From: Candidatus Brocadiales bacterium
GTDB lineage: Bacteria; Planctomycetota; Brocadiia; Brocadiales; Bathyanammoxibiaceae
Direction: 5' to 3'
Length of the DNA stretch: 15,582 bases
Assembly: GCA_030586765.1 (NCBI GenBank)
Contig: JAUQZZ010000028.1
Location: 1-15,582, forward strand
Under the pieces are notes generated by a model, which saw only the letters and a program-made list of their open reading frames with translations, had not been told where the DNA came from and made no database searches. This document shows positions 7,345-14,541 of this stretch, one piece after another; positions within the stretch are counted from its first letter, which is position 1, and the number at the start of each line of letters is the position of its first letter. Position numbers and translations under genes: made by a program.

Positions 7345-8652
7345 TCATCCCCTGGGATTTCTCAAGGAGCGTTCTATTTTATCTACAAGGGCGTTTATTT
7401 TCTGGTCCTCCCTCCGCAGGGCAGAAATTTTCCCCTCAGCATAAAGTACAGTACTGTGGTCGCGGCCTCCAATATAGCCTCCAATCTCTTGGAGGGAAAG
7501 AGAGGTCAACCTGCGAGCAAGATACATAGCAATTTGTCTTGGGACGGTAACGGATCTGAGACGACGCCGAGACTGGAGCACAGACAAGGGGACAAGAAAA
7601 GACTCAGAAACAGCTTGCAAGATGCAGTCAATCCCCACAGACTGCCCCTCATTGCGGGGGGCAGCCCCTACGACCCGACGAGCCAAGTCTAGGCTTGGAA
7701 GGGTGTTGCTAAGAGAGCAAAGCCGAGAAAGCCTTACTACAGTACCTTCCAGCTCCCGGACATTTGTCGCTTCGGTCTCCGCAAGGAACCTGGACACAGA
7801 GGGCGATAAGGACAAACCCAAGAGTAGAGCCTTCTTCTCTACAAGAGCAATCCGTGTTTCTAAGTCAGGGGCATCAATCCTGGCCAGAAGACCCCATTTA
7901 AACCGAGAGACCAGGCGGGCCTCTAGGGAAGGGATTTCCTCGGGGGGGCAGGTGGCGGAAAGGACTATCTGCCGCTGCAGGTTATATAAGGCGTTAAAGG
8001 TGTGGAAGAACTCCTCCCGGAAAGGCGGAGAATGAGAAGAAAGGGAATGGATGTCATCGACAACCAGAACGTCAACATCACGATACGTCTTGCGGAAAGA
8101 CTCCCAGGTTTTGGTCCGCACGGTGGTTATGAAATGGTTAACGATAGCCTCACAGGGGCGATACAAGACCTTCAAGGACGGGTGCTTATCTAGGAGGAAC
8201 AAGCAGATCGCCTGGAGGAGATGTGTCTTGCCCAGACCAACGCAGCCATAGAGGAAAAGGGGGTTATAAGTATAGCCAGGAGATTCAGCCACAGCAAGGG
8301 CCGCCGCATAGGCCAAGCGGTTCATGGAACCCACGACAAAAGTGTCAAAGGTATATTTCCTGTTTAGAAAGGGGTCAAGTTCCAGCGGTTTTACCGCTGT
8401 TCCAGATTCCACAGCAAACTCTATGGTAGCAGGAGCCTGCGACACCACAGACACGACCTCCTCTAGGAGACCTTTATAGTTACGTCCCAACCATGTCTTA
8501 TAGTAAGCATTTGGAACTTTTATCTCTACGCAGTCGGCCCGCTTGTTGCCGGGGGAGATTGTCCCAAACCAGGTCTGGAACTGACCAGGCGTCACGCGCA
8601 ACTTCAATTCCTCTAAGACCTTAGGCCATAATTCTCTAATGTCTTGGGTCAT
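7345..8652 (-). CDS. dnaA: Chromosomal replication initiator protein DnaA
   Basis: 435 residues from the ATG at 8652. A TTG at 8694 would add 14 residues and is less likely, because homology begins at the LWPKVLEELK block of domain I (residues 8-17). Domain II is short. The AAA+ domain starts about residue 93 (LDPFLNRKYTFDTFVVGSMN). It has Walker A GCVGLGKT (136-143), Walker B VLVVDDIH (195-202), and Arg250 in RLVSRFKWGL at the expected arginine-finger position. Domain IV carries the DnaA-box signature GGRDHSTVLYA (395-405). Departures from the usual sequences are Cys137 in Walker A (usually Gly), SATCPP in place of the usual SSDRPP-like segment, and Ser/Tyr in the signature (usually Thr/His). 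The start codon lies inside the preceding desulfurase-like gene (17-base overlap). The coding strand is unusually pyrimidine-rich, unlike every neighbour. Confidence 0.95.
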   Translation of the reverse strand: MTQDIRELWPKVLEELKLRVTPGQFQTWFGTISPGNKRADCVEIKVPNAYYKTWLGRNYKGLLEEVVSVVSQAPATIEFAVESGTAVKPLELDPFLNRKYTFDTFVVGSMNRLAYAAALAVAESPGYTYNPLFLYGCVGLGKTHLLQAICLFLLDKHPSLKVLYRPCEAIVNHFITTVRTKTWESFRKTYRDVDVLVVDDIHSLSSHSPPFREEFFHTFNALYNLQRQIVLSATCPPEEIPSLEARLVSRFKWGLLARIDAPDLETRIALVEKKALLLGLSLSPSVSRFLAETEATNVRELEGTVVRLSRLCSLSNTLPSLDLARRVVGAAPRNEGQSVGIDCILQAVSESFLVPLSVLQSRRRLRSVTVPRQIAMYLARRLTSLSLQEIGGYIGGRDHSTVLYAEGKISALRREDQKINALVDKIERSLRNPRG

Positions 8653-9814
8653 TGGAACAACCTGAGAGGGAAGCAAGTTTAAGGCGCTGTACAACCCGGG
8701 CCAGCTGCTCCACCACGTAACTAATCTCGTCCTGAGAGTTTTCCCTGGCCAAAAAGAAGCGTAAAGAGGACCTGGCCTCTTCAGGAGAAAGGCCCTGTGC
8801 CAGGAGGACGTAGGAAGGCTCTATGGCGCCAGAAACACAAGGGTTACCTGCACCCAGGGCAACACCCAGAAGGTCCAGGCTATACAGTAGAGACTCTCCA
8901 GGGAGGCCATGAAAGCGGAGGTTAAGGCAGCCATGGAGCCTATTCCCCGTGGGCCCATTGCGACTCACCTCGGTGACCGCAGTGATGCCTTCGTAGAGCA
9001 TGTCACGGAGGGCGGCTATCCTTGGCATATCGTAGGGCATCCGCTCAATGGCCAGCTCAAGGGCCCTAGCTAGGCCTACGATGGCCGCAATGTTCTCCGT
9101 CCCGGGCCGCAGAAACGCCGCCTCTGGTACACCGAAGAGGATCGGACGGAGGCGTGTACCCGAGCGCACAAAAAGGGCACCTACGCCTTTAGGACCATGG
9201 AACTTATGGGCCGATAAGCTGAGTAGGTCTATGGCTGAACCAGCTAAAGAGACCTTTAACTTCCCTACTGCCAGAGAGGCATCGGTATGGAAAAGCACGC
9301 CACGAGACCGTGCTATTCTAGAGAGCTCGTGGATAGGCTGGACAGCGCCGGTCTCCGCCTCTGCATAGATGATAGAAACGAGAATGGTCTTGTCCTGCAT
9401 GGCAGCTTCCAGTTCCACAGGCTCCACCAGCCCTTCCTGGGTCACAGGTAAGTAAGTCACCTGGAAGTCTTCTAATTCTAAGGCTTTACATGCTAGTAGG
9501 ACAGAAGGGTGCTCTACCTTGGAGGTAATGATGTGGTTACCTCGATGCCTATATGCCCTGGCCACACCGAGGATGGCAAGGTTATTAGCCTCTGTTCCTC
9601 CACTGGTAAAGATTAACTCCTCCTCCCTAATCCCAAGGAGGTGGGCTATACGCTCCCTGGCACAGTCCACAGCCTTTTTTGCTTGTCTACCTAGCCAGTG
9701 GGTCTGGTCAGTACTTCCCCAATCCTCCTGCAAAAAGGGAAGCATCTCCTCCAGGACAAGGGGGTCCATGCGGGTAGTGGTGCTATTATCCAGGTAAACT
9801 TTCTTATTTACCAT
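8636..9814 (-). CDS. Cysteine desulfurase-like PLP enzyme (NifS/IscS family), divergent
   Basis: 392 residues, fold-type I class V aminotransferase. NifS/IscS enzymes take sulfur from cysteine as a persulfide for Fe-S clusters or tRNA thiolation. Visible motifs are YLDNSTTT (7-14), FTSGGTEANNLAI (69-81), EHPSV (101-105) with the His that stacks on PLP, HTDA (176-179), and SAHKFHGPKG (201-210) with the PLP lysine Lys204. RPGTEN (236-241) and the mobile loop GAGNPCVSGAIEPS (321-334) with candidate catalytic Cys326 follow. Two conserved polar PLP contacts are changed: the NNE block is A-E-A-E (151-154), and the Gln of HxDAxQ is Leu181. Activity is therefore likely but not certain, and a related lyase or transferase role is possible. 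Its start overlaps the glnD stop by 11 bases and its stop lies inside dnaA, so it is translationally sandwiched between them. No iscU-like scaffold gene is nearby. Confidence 0.85.
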   Translation of the reverse strand: MVNKKVYLDNSTTTRMDPLVLEEMLPFLQEDWGSTDQTHWLGRQAKKAVDCARERIAHLLGIREEELIFTSGGTEANNLAILGVARAYRHRGNHIITSKVEHPSVLLACKALELEDFQVTYLPVTQEGLVEPVELEAAMQDKTILVSIIYAEAETGAVQPIHELSRIARSRGVLFHTDASLAVGKLKVSLAGSAIDLLSLSAHKFHGPKGVGALFVRSGTRLRPILFGVPEAAFLRPGTENIAAIVGLARALELAIERMPYDMPRIAALRDMLYEGITAVTEVSRNGPTGNRLHGCLNLRFHGLPGESLLYSLDLLGVALGAGNPCVSGAIEPSYVLLAQGLSPEEARSSLRFFLARENSQDEISYVVEQLARVVQRLKLASLSGCSNDPRH

Positions 9815-12422
9815 CGAGACTCTGGCATGCCTCTATGAGGGCACGCCTGACCTTCTGGATCTCTTCCTCAGTATATAATTTAGTTCTACGGTCTTTGTTA
9901 GTGACGTAGAAGACGTCAATAGCCTGGTCGAGCTTGGTAGCTACCTTTGCAAAGTGTATGTCTAGGCCACAGTTGGCGAAGCAACTGCTGATGGTATAGA
10001 GGAGACCTACCCGGTCAGGACTTACAACGTCAACAATGGTGTACTCAGGACTGGACTTGTTGTCTATGTAAACCCTGGTAGGGCCTTTCTTAAAGGGCCG
10101 CTTCCCCGGTACAACACGTCTCTGCCTGGAGCGCAGCATCTCTGGGAGGGATTTCTCTCCCTTGAGCACAGAAAGAAAGACCCTCCGCAGTTCAGCCTCT
10201 CCTGTGAGGGCAGTGCCCTCGGGTGCGACCACGCGGAAGCGGTCTATGATTACCCCATCCCTACGGGTATAGGCCTGCGCGCTTATGATGCTGAGACCAA
10301 GGGCAGTAAAAACACCCGAGACCTCGGAAAATCTTGCGGGCCGATCGCTAGTACATATCCAGACCTCCATATAATGGTCAGCCTCAGAGACATAAAGGGT
10401 GAGGGGTGCATCTTTGAGGCCGTCTATTAATTCGAGATGGATTACAGCCTCCTGGGGGTCCACCTCCAGGATGTATCTGGGAGGCACCAGTTCGCAGTGC
10501 CTGAGGGCCTGTTCCTCCAGGCCTTTTGCCCTAGCTAGAGAAAGGAATTCCTCCTTAAAGGCCACGGGGAATCGGGCCAGGGTGCGTTCAGAAAGGATTA
10601 TAGCGGTTTTTTTGTAGAGCTCCCATAAGAGGGTATCCTGCCAGGCGAACCAGGGGCCAGAGGCCTGGATATCTGAAAAGGTCATAAGATATAGGAGCTT
10701 GAGGGTGTCGAGGTCACCCACCTTCTGTGCGAAGGCCAGCAGGACAGGTTCCTCCCCAGCGTCGCGGCGTTCAAAGAGGAGAGCCATTTCTAAGTGATTT
10801 TCTACCAAGAATTGCAAGAGTCTCGCCTCTTGCTCTGAAAGGGAGAGCCTTTTTGCAATATGGGGAACCATAGTGGCCCCCAGGAAGGGGTGCTGGGGAC
10901 CTCTAGGTTTTCCTATGTCATGGATGAGTAAGGCCAACATCAAGAGGGCCTGTCTCCCGGTCTCTTCTAAGAGCCGCCTCCTTTCTGCCTTTTCTTCGTG
11001 CCAGAAGGCGTCCACCGAACGTATAGCCTGTAGGGAGTGCTCATCCACGGTATGACTGTGGTAGGAATCGTAGTGTACAAAGCCGACTAACTCCCCAAAC
11101 TCAGGGATGTACTGGCCCAAAAGGCCCGAGTCCCGCATAGAGGAAAGGACCGTGGAGACCTGTCCAGTGCCCTCCAGGATTCCCAGGAACAGCTTGGCCA
11201 CCTCGGGGTCATTGCGGAAGCCTTCGTCCACGAGCCAGAGGTGGTCATGAACCTGTCTGAGAACCTGCTGGCTGACCTCCAGGTGATGCCTCTGGGCCAC
11301 AAAAAAGACCTCCATCATCTTCTTTGCCTTCCATGGGGTAAGGGCATCCTCACGGCTGAAGTAGAGTTTTTTCCCTATGGTCACTAGGTCAGGGCCCATG
11401 GGCCTGCGCTGAAGGGGGCTGGCCGCCAGGGTAGGCCGGATGGTCTCGTAGCGTGACTGGGCGCTCTTGAATAGATAACAGACCTCTGCTACAGAGGAAA
11501 AGTAATTCCTCATCAGAGCGGTGGCCGCAGGCAGACCGTTCTCCTCCTGGTATCCTAGGGCGAGGGCCACCTCGTTTTGGAGGTCCCTCTCCAAGATATC
11601 GTGGCGCCTGCCAGAAAGAAGGTGGAGTTGAGTACGGATACGCAGTAAGAGGTCGCTGGCCCTGGATAGTGGCGCATATTCCTCTTCCTTTAGCAAGGGG
11701 AGGAGGCCCTTTTGGGCAGGAAGAAGGCCTGCTAAACGCCTTATCCAGAATAACAGGTGTATATCCCTAAGTCCACCGGGGTTTTCCTTAATATTGGGTT
11801 CTATTAGATAAGGAGACAGGTCTCGATGTCTAGCCAGGGCCTCCTGGAATCTTCCTCCCACAAAGGAGGCGAGGCGTTTAGAGAAGTGGGGTATAAGGAC
11901 CTCCTGTTCAAAGGTTTTAAAGAGGGCCTCTTCCCCGGCGATATATCGGCCTTCTAGGAGGGCCGAGGCCGTGGCTGGGTCGGCCTCCATAACCTTGAAA
12001 CAATCCCTGGGGGTTCTGCAGGCATGGGAGGCCCCGAGCCCTGTGTCCCAGAGTAACTCTATCACGGTGCGTACGAGGTGCTCTACAAAAGAAGGGACCG
12101 CACCCTGGTGGAAGAGCATTAGGTCTACATCGGAGAAGGGGTTGAGTTCTCCCCTGCCATAGCCCCCCGTGGCTATCCAGACGACGGGTCCGTCCTCCTT
12201 AGTGGTTTCCTTCCCATAGTGATGGGCAAAGGCCACCACAGAGTCCATGAGTTGGGCCAGTCTTCTAGCCACCTCGCTGCCCGAAGCACCCTCCTTATGG
12301 AGGCGGAAGGTTAGGTCTTTTTCCTGCTGGATAAAATCCCTGAGGCCCTTCAGTACTTGTGCCCTGCTTAGACCCGTAGTTTCTATCTGGAAGATGGGTA
12401 TGGGAGAAGCTATAACTGTCAT
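9804..12422 (-). CDS. glnD: Bifunctional PII uridylyltransferase / uridylyl-removing enzyme
   Basis: 872 residues, the full-length GlnD architecture. The nucleotidyltransferase domain has GGYGRGELNPFSDVDLML (86-103) with the Gly-Gly and Asp-x-Asp metal site (Asp98, Asp100), then NPGGLRDIHLLFW (214-226). The HD hydrolase domain has HSHTVDEHSL (455-464) and LLIHDIGKPRG (498-508) with His501-Asp502. Two ACT domains, about 684-755 and 794-866, are the glutamine-sensing part. GlnD adds UMP to PII when glutamine is low and removes it when glutamine is high. The cognate glnB with its target tyrosine is in the same block, with glnA between them. No clear Shine-Dalgarno precedes the ATG at 12422: the nearest GAGG is over 20 bases away, so translation may be weak or the true start internal. 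The stop overlaps the next gene by 11 bases. Confidence 0.96.
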   Translation of the reverse strand: MTVIASPIPIFQIETTGLSRAQVLKGLRDFIQQEKDLTFRLHKEGASGSEVARRLAQLMDSVVAFAHHYGKETTKEDGPVVWIATGGYGRGELNPFSDVDLMLFHQGAVPSFVEHLVRTVIELLWDTGLGASHACRTPRDCFKVMEADPATASALLEGRYIAGEEALFKTFEQEVLIPHFSKRLASFVGGRFQEALARHRDLSPYLIEPNIKENPGGLRDIHLLFWIRRLAGLLPAQKGLLPLLKEEEYAPLSRASDLLLRIRTQLHLLSGRRHDILERDLQNEVALALGYQEENGLPAATALMRNYFSSVAEVCYLFKSAQSRYETIRPTLAASPLQRRPMGPDLVTIGKKLYFSREDALTPWKAKKMMEVFFVAQRHHLEVSQQVLRQVHDHLWLVDEGFRNDPEVAKLFLGILEGTGQVSTVLSSMRDSGLLGQYIPEFGELVGFVHYDSYHSHTVDEHSLQAIRSVDAFWHEEKAERRRLLEETGRQALLMLALLIHDIGKPRGPQHPFLGATMVPHIAKRLSLSEQEARLLQFLVENHLEMALLFERRDAGEEPVLLAFAQKVGDLDTLKLLYLMTFSDIQASGPWFAWQDTLLWELYKKTAIILSERTLARFPVAFKEEFLSLARAKGLEEQALRHCELVPPRYILEVDPQEAVIHLELIDGLKDAPLTLYVSEADHYMEVWICTSDRPARFSEVSGVFTALGLSIISAQAYTRRDGVIIDRFRVVAPEGTALTGEAELRRVFLSVLKGEKSLPEMLRSRQRRVVPGKRPFKKGPTRVYIDNKSSPEYTIVDVVSPDRVGLLYTISSCFANCGLDIHFAKVATKLDQAIDVFYVTNKDRRTKLYTEEEIQKVRRALIEACQSLDGK

Positions 12423-12662
12423 GACAACAATAAGAAGTTGAGACCTCTAAGAAACCAAGAATTGTAGTGTCCGCCTAAGTGGACAGGTCGCCTGAGGTCC
12501 GCCTTAGGCGGATTCAGCCGCCCCCTCCCTTTGATGGGAGGGGGTAGGGGGAGGGTGTCATCCAAATCTTAGCCATCCCCACCCTTCCCTCCCCCATCGA
12601 TGGGGAGGGGATTGGGTCGTTATCCCAATAGTTCGCCCCAGGCAAGCTCACGGCCTCAAGGA
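12423..12662. repeat. glnA-glnD intergenic region: cluster of GC-rich inverted repeats
   Basis: No gene is seen. Several nested inverted repeats are packed in: TCCGCCTAAG (12470-12479) with CTTAGGCGGA (12503-12512); the near-perfect palindrome TCCGCCTTAGGCGGA (12498-12512); CCCCCTCCC/GGGAGGGGG (12521-12544, 6-base loop); CCCTCCCCC-ATCGAT-GGGGAGGGG (12587-12609, one bulge); and ATTGGG/CCCAAT (12611-12629). The second and third hairpins also share complementary runs of G- and C-rich sequence, so the region can fold as a whole. It resembles two or more dispersed palindromic repeats inserted between glnA and glnD. In RNA it could attenuate read-through or protect the glnA 3' end. No U-tract marks a classical terminator. 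A lone TACAAT on the minus strand (12461-12466) is a weak -10 candidate for glnD. Confidence 0.7.
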
Positions 12663-14075
12663 TTAAACGTCGTAGTATAAAGAGAATTCACAGGGGTGTG
12701 GATGGAGTCTTACAGGCTCCACCTCCTCCCTCCTCTTGTGAGAGATCCATGTCTCTATAACATCCTGGGTGAATACGTCTCCCTTAAGGAGAAACTCGTG
12801 GTCTTCTTCCAGGAAATCCAGGGCCTTGGCCAGGGATTCAGGGGTAGAGGGCACCTTTGCCAGTTCCTCGGGAGGGAGGTCATAGATGTCCTTATCCAGG
12901 GGCGCACCAGGGTCTAGTTTATTCTGGATACCATCTATAGCGGCCATAAGCATGGCTGAGAAGCCGAGGTACGGGTTACAGGAAGGGTCTGGGCAGCGGA
13001 ACTCCAGCCTGGTAGCCTTGGGATTGTAGCTGTACATCGGTATCCTTATGGCCGCACTTCTGTTTCTGGAAGAGTAGGCCAGGTTTATGGGAGCCTCATG
13101 CCCTGGGGCCAGCCTTTTGTACGAGTTAGTTGTAGGGTTGGTGAAGGCCGTAATGGCCTTGGCATGGTGGATAAGCCCACCTATGGCATACATGGCCGTG
13201 TCGCTCAACCCTGCGTAGCCATCCCCTGCAAAGAGGGGTTCTCCTCCCTTCCAGAGGGAGAAGTGGATGTGCATGCCAGAGCCGTTATCTCCAATAATAG
13301 GTTTTGGCATGAAGGTTACGGTTTTGTTGTGTCGCCTGGCCGTGTTTTTTACAATATACTTATACAGTTGTAATGTGTCAGCGGTCTTCACCAGGGTTCC
13401 GTACTGGAAGTTTATCTCCCCTTGACCTGCGGTGGCTACCTCATGATGCTGGCGCTCTATTTTTATATTGCACTTCTCCATGATGAGCATCATCTCCGAG
13501 CGGAGGTCCTGGTGTGTATCACTGGGTGGTACTGGGAAATACCCCGCCCCTACCCCTATCTTGTAACCTAGATTGGGGCCCTCATCCTGGCCGGTGTTCC
13601 ACTGGCCTTCAGAAGACTCTATAAAATAATAGGTATGGTGGGGCTGCTGGTCGAAGCGGATACTATCGAAGATGAAAAACTCTGCCTCGGGACCGAAGTA
13701 AGCGGTGTCTGCTATACCTGTGGATTTGAGATAGGTCTCGGCCTTTCGAGCGATGTAGCGGGGGTCTCTGGTATAGCTCTCCTTGGTTATAGGCTCAAGG
13801 ATGTTGCATATGAGGATGAGAGTAGGGGCGTCTGTAAAAGGGTCTATCACAAGGGTTGTAGGGTCTGGGACGGCCAGGAGGTCGCTCATGTGGATGGGCT
13901 GCCAGGCACGGATGCTGGAGCCATCAAAACCCAGCCCCTCCTCAAACATCTCCTCGGTAAGTTCCCTCAAGGGTATGGAAAAGTGGTGCCATCTCCCTAG
14001 CAGGTCTATAAAGCGGAGGTCAATTACCTTTATATCCTTTTCCCTGCAGAAGGCTATTAGTTCTCTTGGTGTCAT
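12663..14075 (-). CDS. glnA: Glutamine synthetase, type I beta-like (adenylylatable)
   Basis: 470 residues, the length of dodecameric GSI enzymes that make glutamine from glutamate, ammonia and ATP. Motifs in order are LGFDGSSI (48-55), the active-site strand FGPEAEFFIF (127-136), and AGQGEINFQYGT (216-227). The ATP-binding block MPKPIIGDNGSGMHIHFSLW (256-275) follows, then PTTNSYKRL (314-322) and NRSAAIRIP (338-346). The adenylylation segment DKDIYDLPPEE (394-404) keeps the tyrosine, Tyr398, equivalent to E. coli Tyr397. That points to the beta subtype, regulated by GlnE, although no glnE is in the window. Because GlnD and PII are encoded next to it, a PII-linked adenylylation cascade is expected. 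The gene begins 5 bases after the glnB stop and is surely in the same transcript. The 240-base repeat region follows. Confidence 0.98.
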   Translation of the reverse strand: MTPRELIAFCREKDIKVIDLRFIDLLGRWHHFSIPLRELTEEMFEEGLGFDGSSIRAWQPIHMSDLLAVPDPTTLVIDPFTDAPTLILICNILEPITKESYTRDPRYIARKAETYLKSTGIADTAYFGPEAEFFIFDSIRFDQQPHHTYYFIESSEGQWNTGQDEGPNLGYKIGVGAGYFPVPPSDTHQDLRSEMMLIMEKCNIKIERQHHEVATAGQGEINFQYGTLVKTADTLQLYKYIVKNTARRHNKTVTFMPKPIIGDNGSGMHIHFSLWKGGEPLFAGDGYAGLSDTAMYAIGGLIHHAKAITAFTNPTTNSYKRLAPGHEAPINLAYSSRNRSAAIRIPMYSYNPKATRLEFRCPDPSCNPYLGFSAMLMAAIDGIQNKLDPGAPLDKDIYDLPPEELAKVPSTPESLAKALDFLEEDHEFLLKGDVFTQDVIETWISHKRREEVEPVRLHPHPCEFSLYYDV

Positions 14076-14080
14076 TTCTA

Positions 14081-14422
14081 TTATATGGCCTCAGGCCCCC
14101 TTTCTCCTGTCCTTATGCGCACCACGTCCTCTAGAGGTAGGATAAATACCTTTCCATCGCCACCTTCTTCCCCTATCCTCCCTGCGCGAACGATGCATTC
14201 AACGGTAGGTTCGACAAAGGCCTCATTCACCGCTATCTCTAGCTTTACCTTCCTCACCGTGTCCACTGTGTATTCCTGGCCTCGGAAGACCTCCTTGCGA
14301 CTGGTCTCTCCACCCAGACCTTCTACATCGCTTACGGTAAGCCTTACCACCCCTGCCTCGCTAAGGGCCTCTTTTACGGCCTCTAATCTTGCAGGTTGTA
14401 TGATGGCCTCTATCAGTTTCAT
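14081..14422 (-). CDS. glnB: Nitrogen regulatory protein PII
   Basis: 113 residues from the ATG at 14422 (family norm 112). A TTG three codons upstream is in frame but unnecessary, since MKLIEAII is the standard PII N-terminus. The T-loop contains RGQEYTVD with Tyr51 at the classical uridylylation position, so this PII should be a GlnD substrate. EGGDGKVFILPLEDVVRIRTGERG (86-109) is the nucleotide-binding C-terminal signature. The stretch before it (GRIGEEGGDG) is one residue longer than in E. coli GlnB. The trimer senses ATP/ADP and 2-oxoglutarate and controls GlnD-linked targets such as GlnE. Linkage to glnA and lack of amtB fits GlnB rather than GlnK, though the two are hard to separate by sequence. 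A sigma70-like promoter lies about 55 bases upstream. Confidence 0.96.
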   Translation of the reverse strand: MKLIEAIIQPARLEAVKEALSEAGVVRLTVSDVEGLGGETSRKEVFRGQEYTVDTVRKVKLEIAVNEAFVEPTVECIVRAGRIGEEGGDGKVFILPLEDVVRIRTGERGPEAI

Positions 14423-14447
14423 TAATCCCAAAAAACAAAAAAAGACG

Positions 14448-14456
14448 TGTGGATAA
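14448..14456 (-). promoter_or_regulatory. Perfect consensus DnaA box (TTATCCACA)
   Basis: The minus strand reads TTATCCACA, identical to the R1-type high-affinity DnaA box. I noticed no other perfect match in the window. It lies in the glnB leader, about 26 bases upstream of the glnB ATG and downstream of the predicted start of transcription. An AT-rich stretch lies beside it (14462-14501). It is also the point where gene direction switches from minus to plus. A single box could be chance, a DnaA regulatory site, or the only visible part of an origin. Confidence 0.6.
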
Positions 14457-14476
14457 ACCGCGAAATTTATAGACTT

Positions 14477-14504
14477 ATTATACTATAGAAGGGATAAAAT
14501 TCAA
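14477..14504 (-). promoter_or_regulatory. Candidate sigma70-type promoter for glnB-glnA
   Basis: Minus strand: -35 TTGAAT (14499-14504), a 16-base spacer, -10 TATAAT (14477-14482). The -10 is perfect and the -35 matches 4 of 6. Transcription would begin near 14470, giving a leader of about 48 bases that contains the DnaA box. No sigma54-type GG-N10-GC element was evident. Confidence 0.6.
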
Positions 14505-14515
14505 GTTAGTACTTG
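14502..14515. promoter_or_regulatory. Inverted repeat CAAGT-N4-ACTTG between the divergent promoters (candidate operator)
   Basis: A perfect 5+4+5 inverted repeat sits between and overlaps both predicted -35 boxes (14499-14504 minus strand, 14513-14518 plus strand). This is the ideal place for one dimeric regulator to act on both directions. The half-sites are short, so chance occurrence cannot be excluded. Confidence 0.35.
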
Positions 14516-14541
14516 CCAGGGAAAGGAACTTTTGTTAAAAT
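14513..14541 (+). promoter_or_regulatory. Candidate sigma70-type promoter for the DUF4438 operon
   Basis: Plus strand: -35 TTGCCA (14513-14518, 5 of 6), a 17-base spacer, -10 TAAAAT (14536-14541, 5 of 6). The start of transcription would fall near 14548, about 38 bases before the ATG at 14586. It is back to back with the glnB promoter, with 8 bases between the two -35 boxes. Confidence 0.6.

Noticed and set aside
7622..8035. Long plus-strand open frame (137 codons) opposite dnaA
   Set aside because: It is antisense to conserved DnaA motifs, has no recognisable domain, and is Ser/Arg-rich as expected from the purine-rich complement of dnaA.
8653..8694. Upstream TTG start giving dnaA 14 extra residues
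   Set aside because: The added residues match nothing at the DnaA N-terminus, and the ATG at 8652 begins right at domain I.
11741..11749. TTATCCAGA and, at about 13515, TGTGTATCA: one-mismatch DnaA boxes
   Set aside because: Both lie inside conserved coding sequence (glnD, glnA) and are isolated. Such matches are expected by chance.
12470..12630. CRISPR array or structured RNA gene between glnA and glnD
   Set aside because: The repeats are inverted and nested rather than direct and evenly spaced, and no tRNA, riboswitch or other known RNA motif was seen.
14423..14431. TTG start adding three residues to PII
   Set aside because: The ATG at 14422 gives the standard MKLIEAII start and puts the modified tyrosine at position 51.
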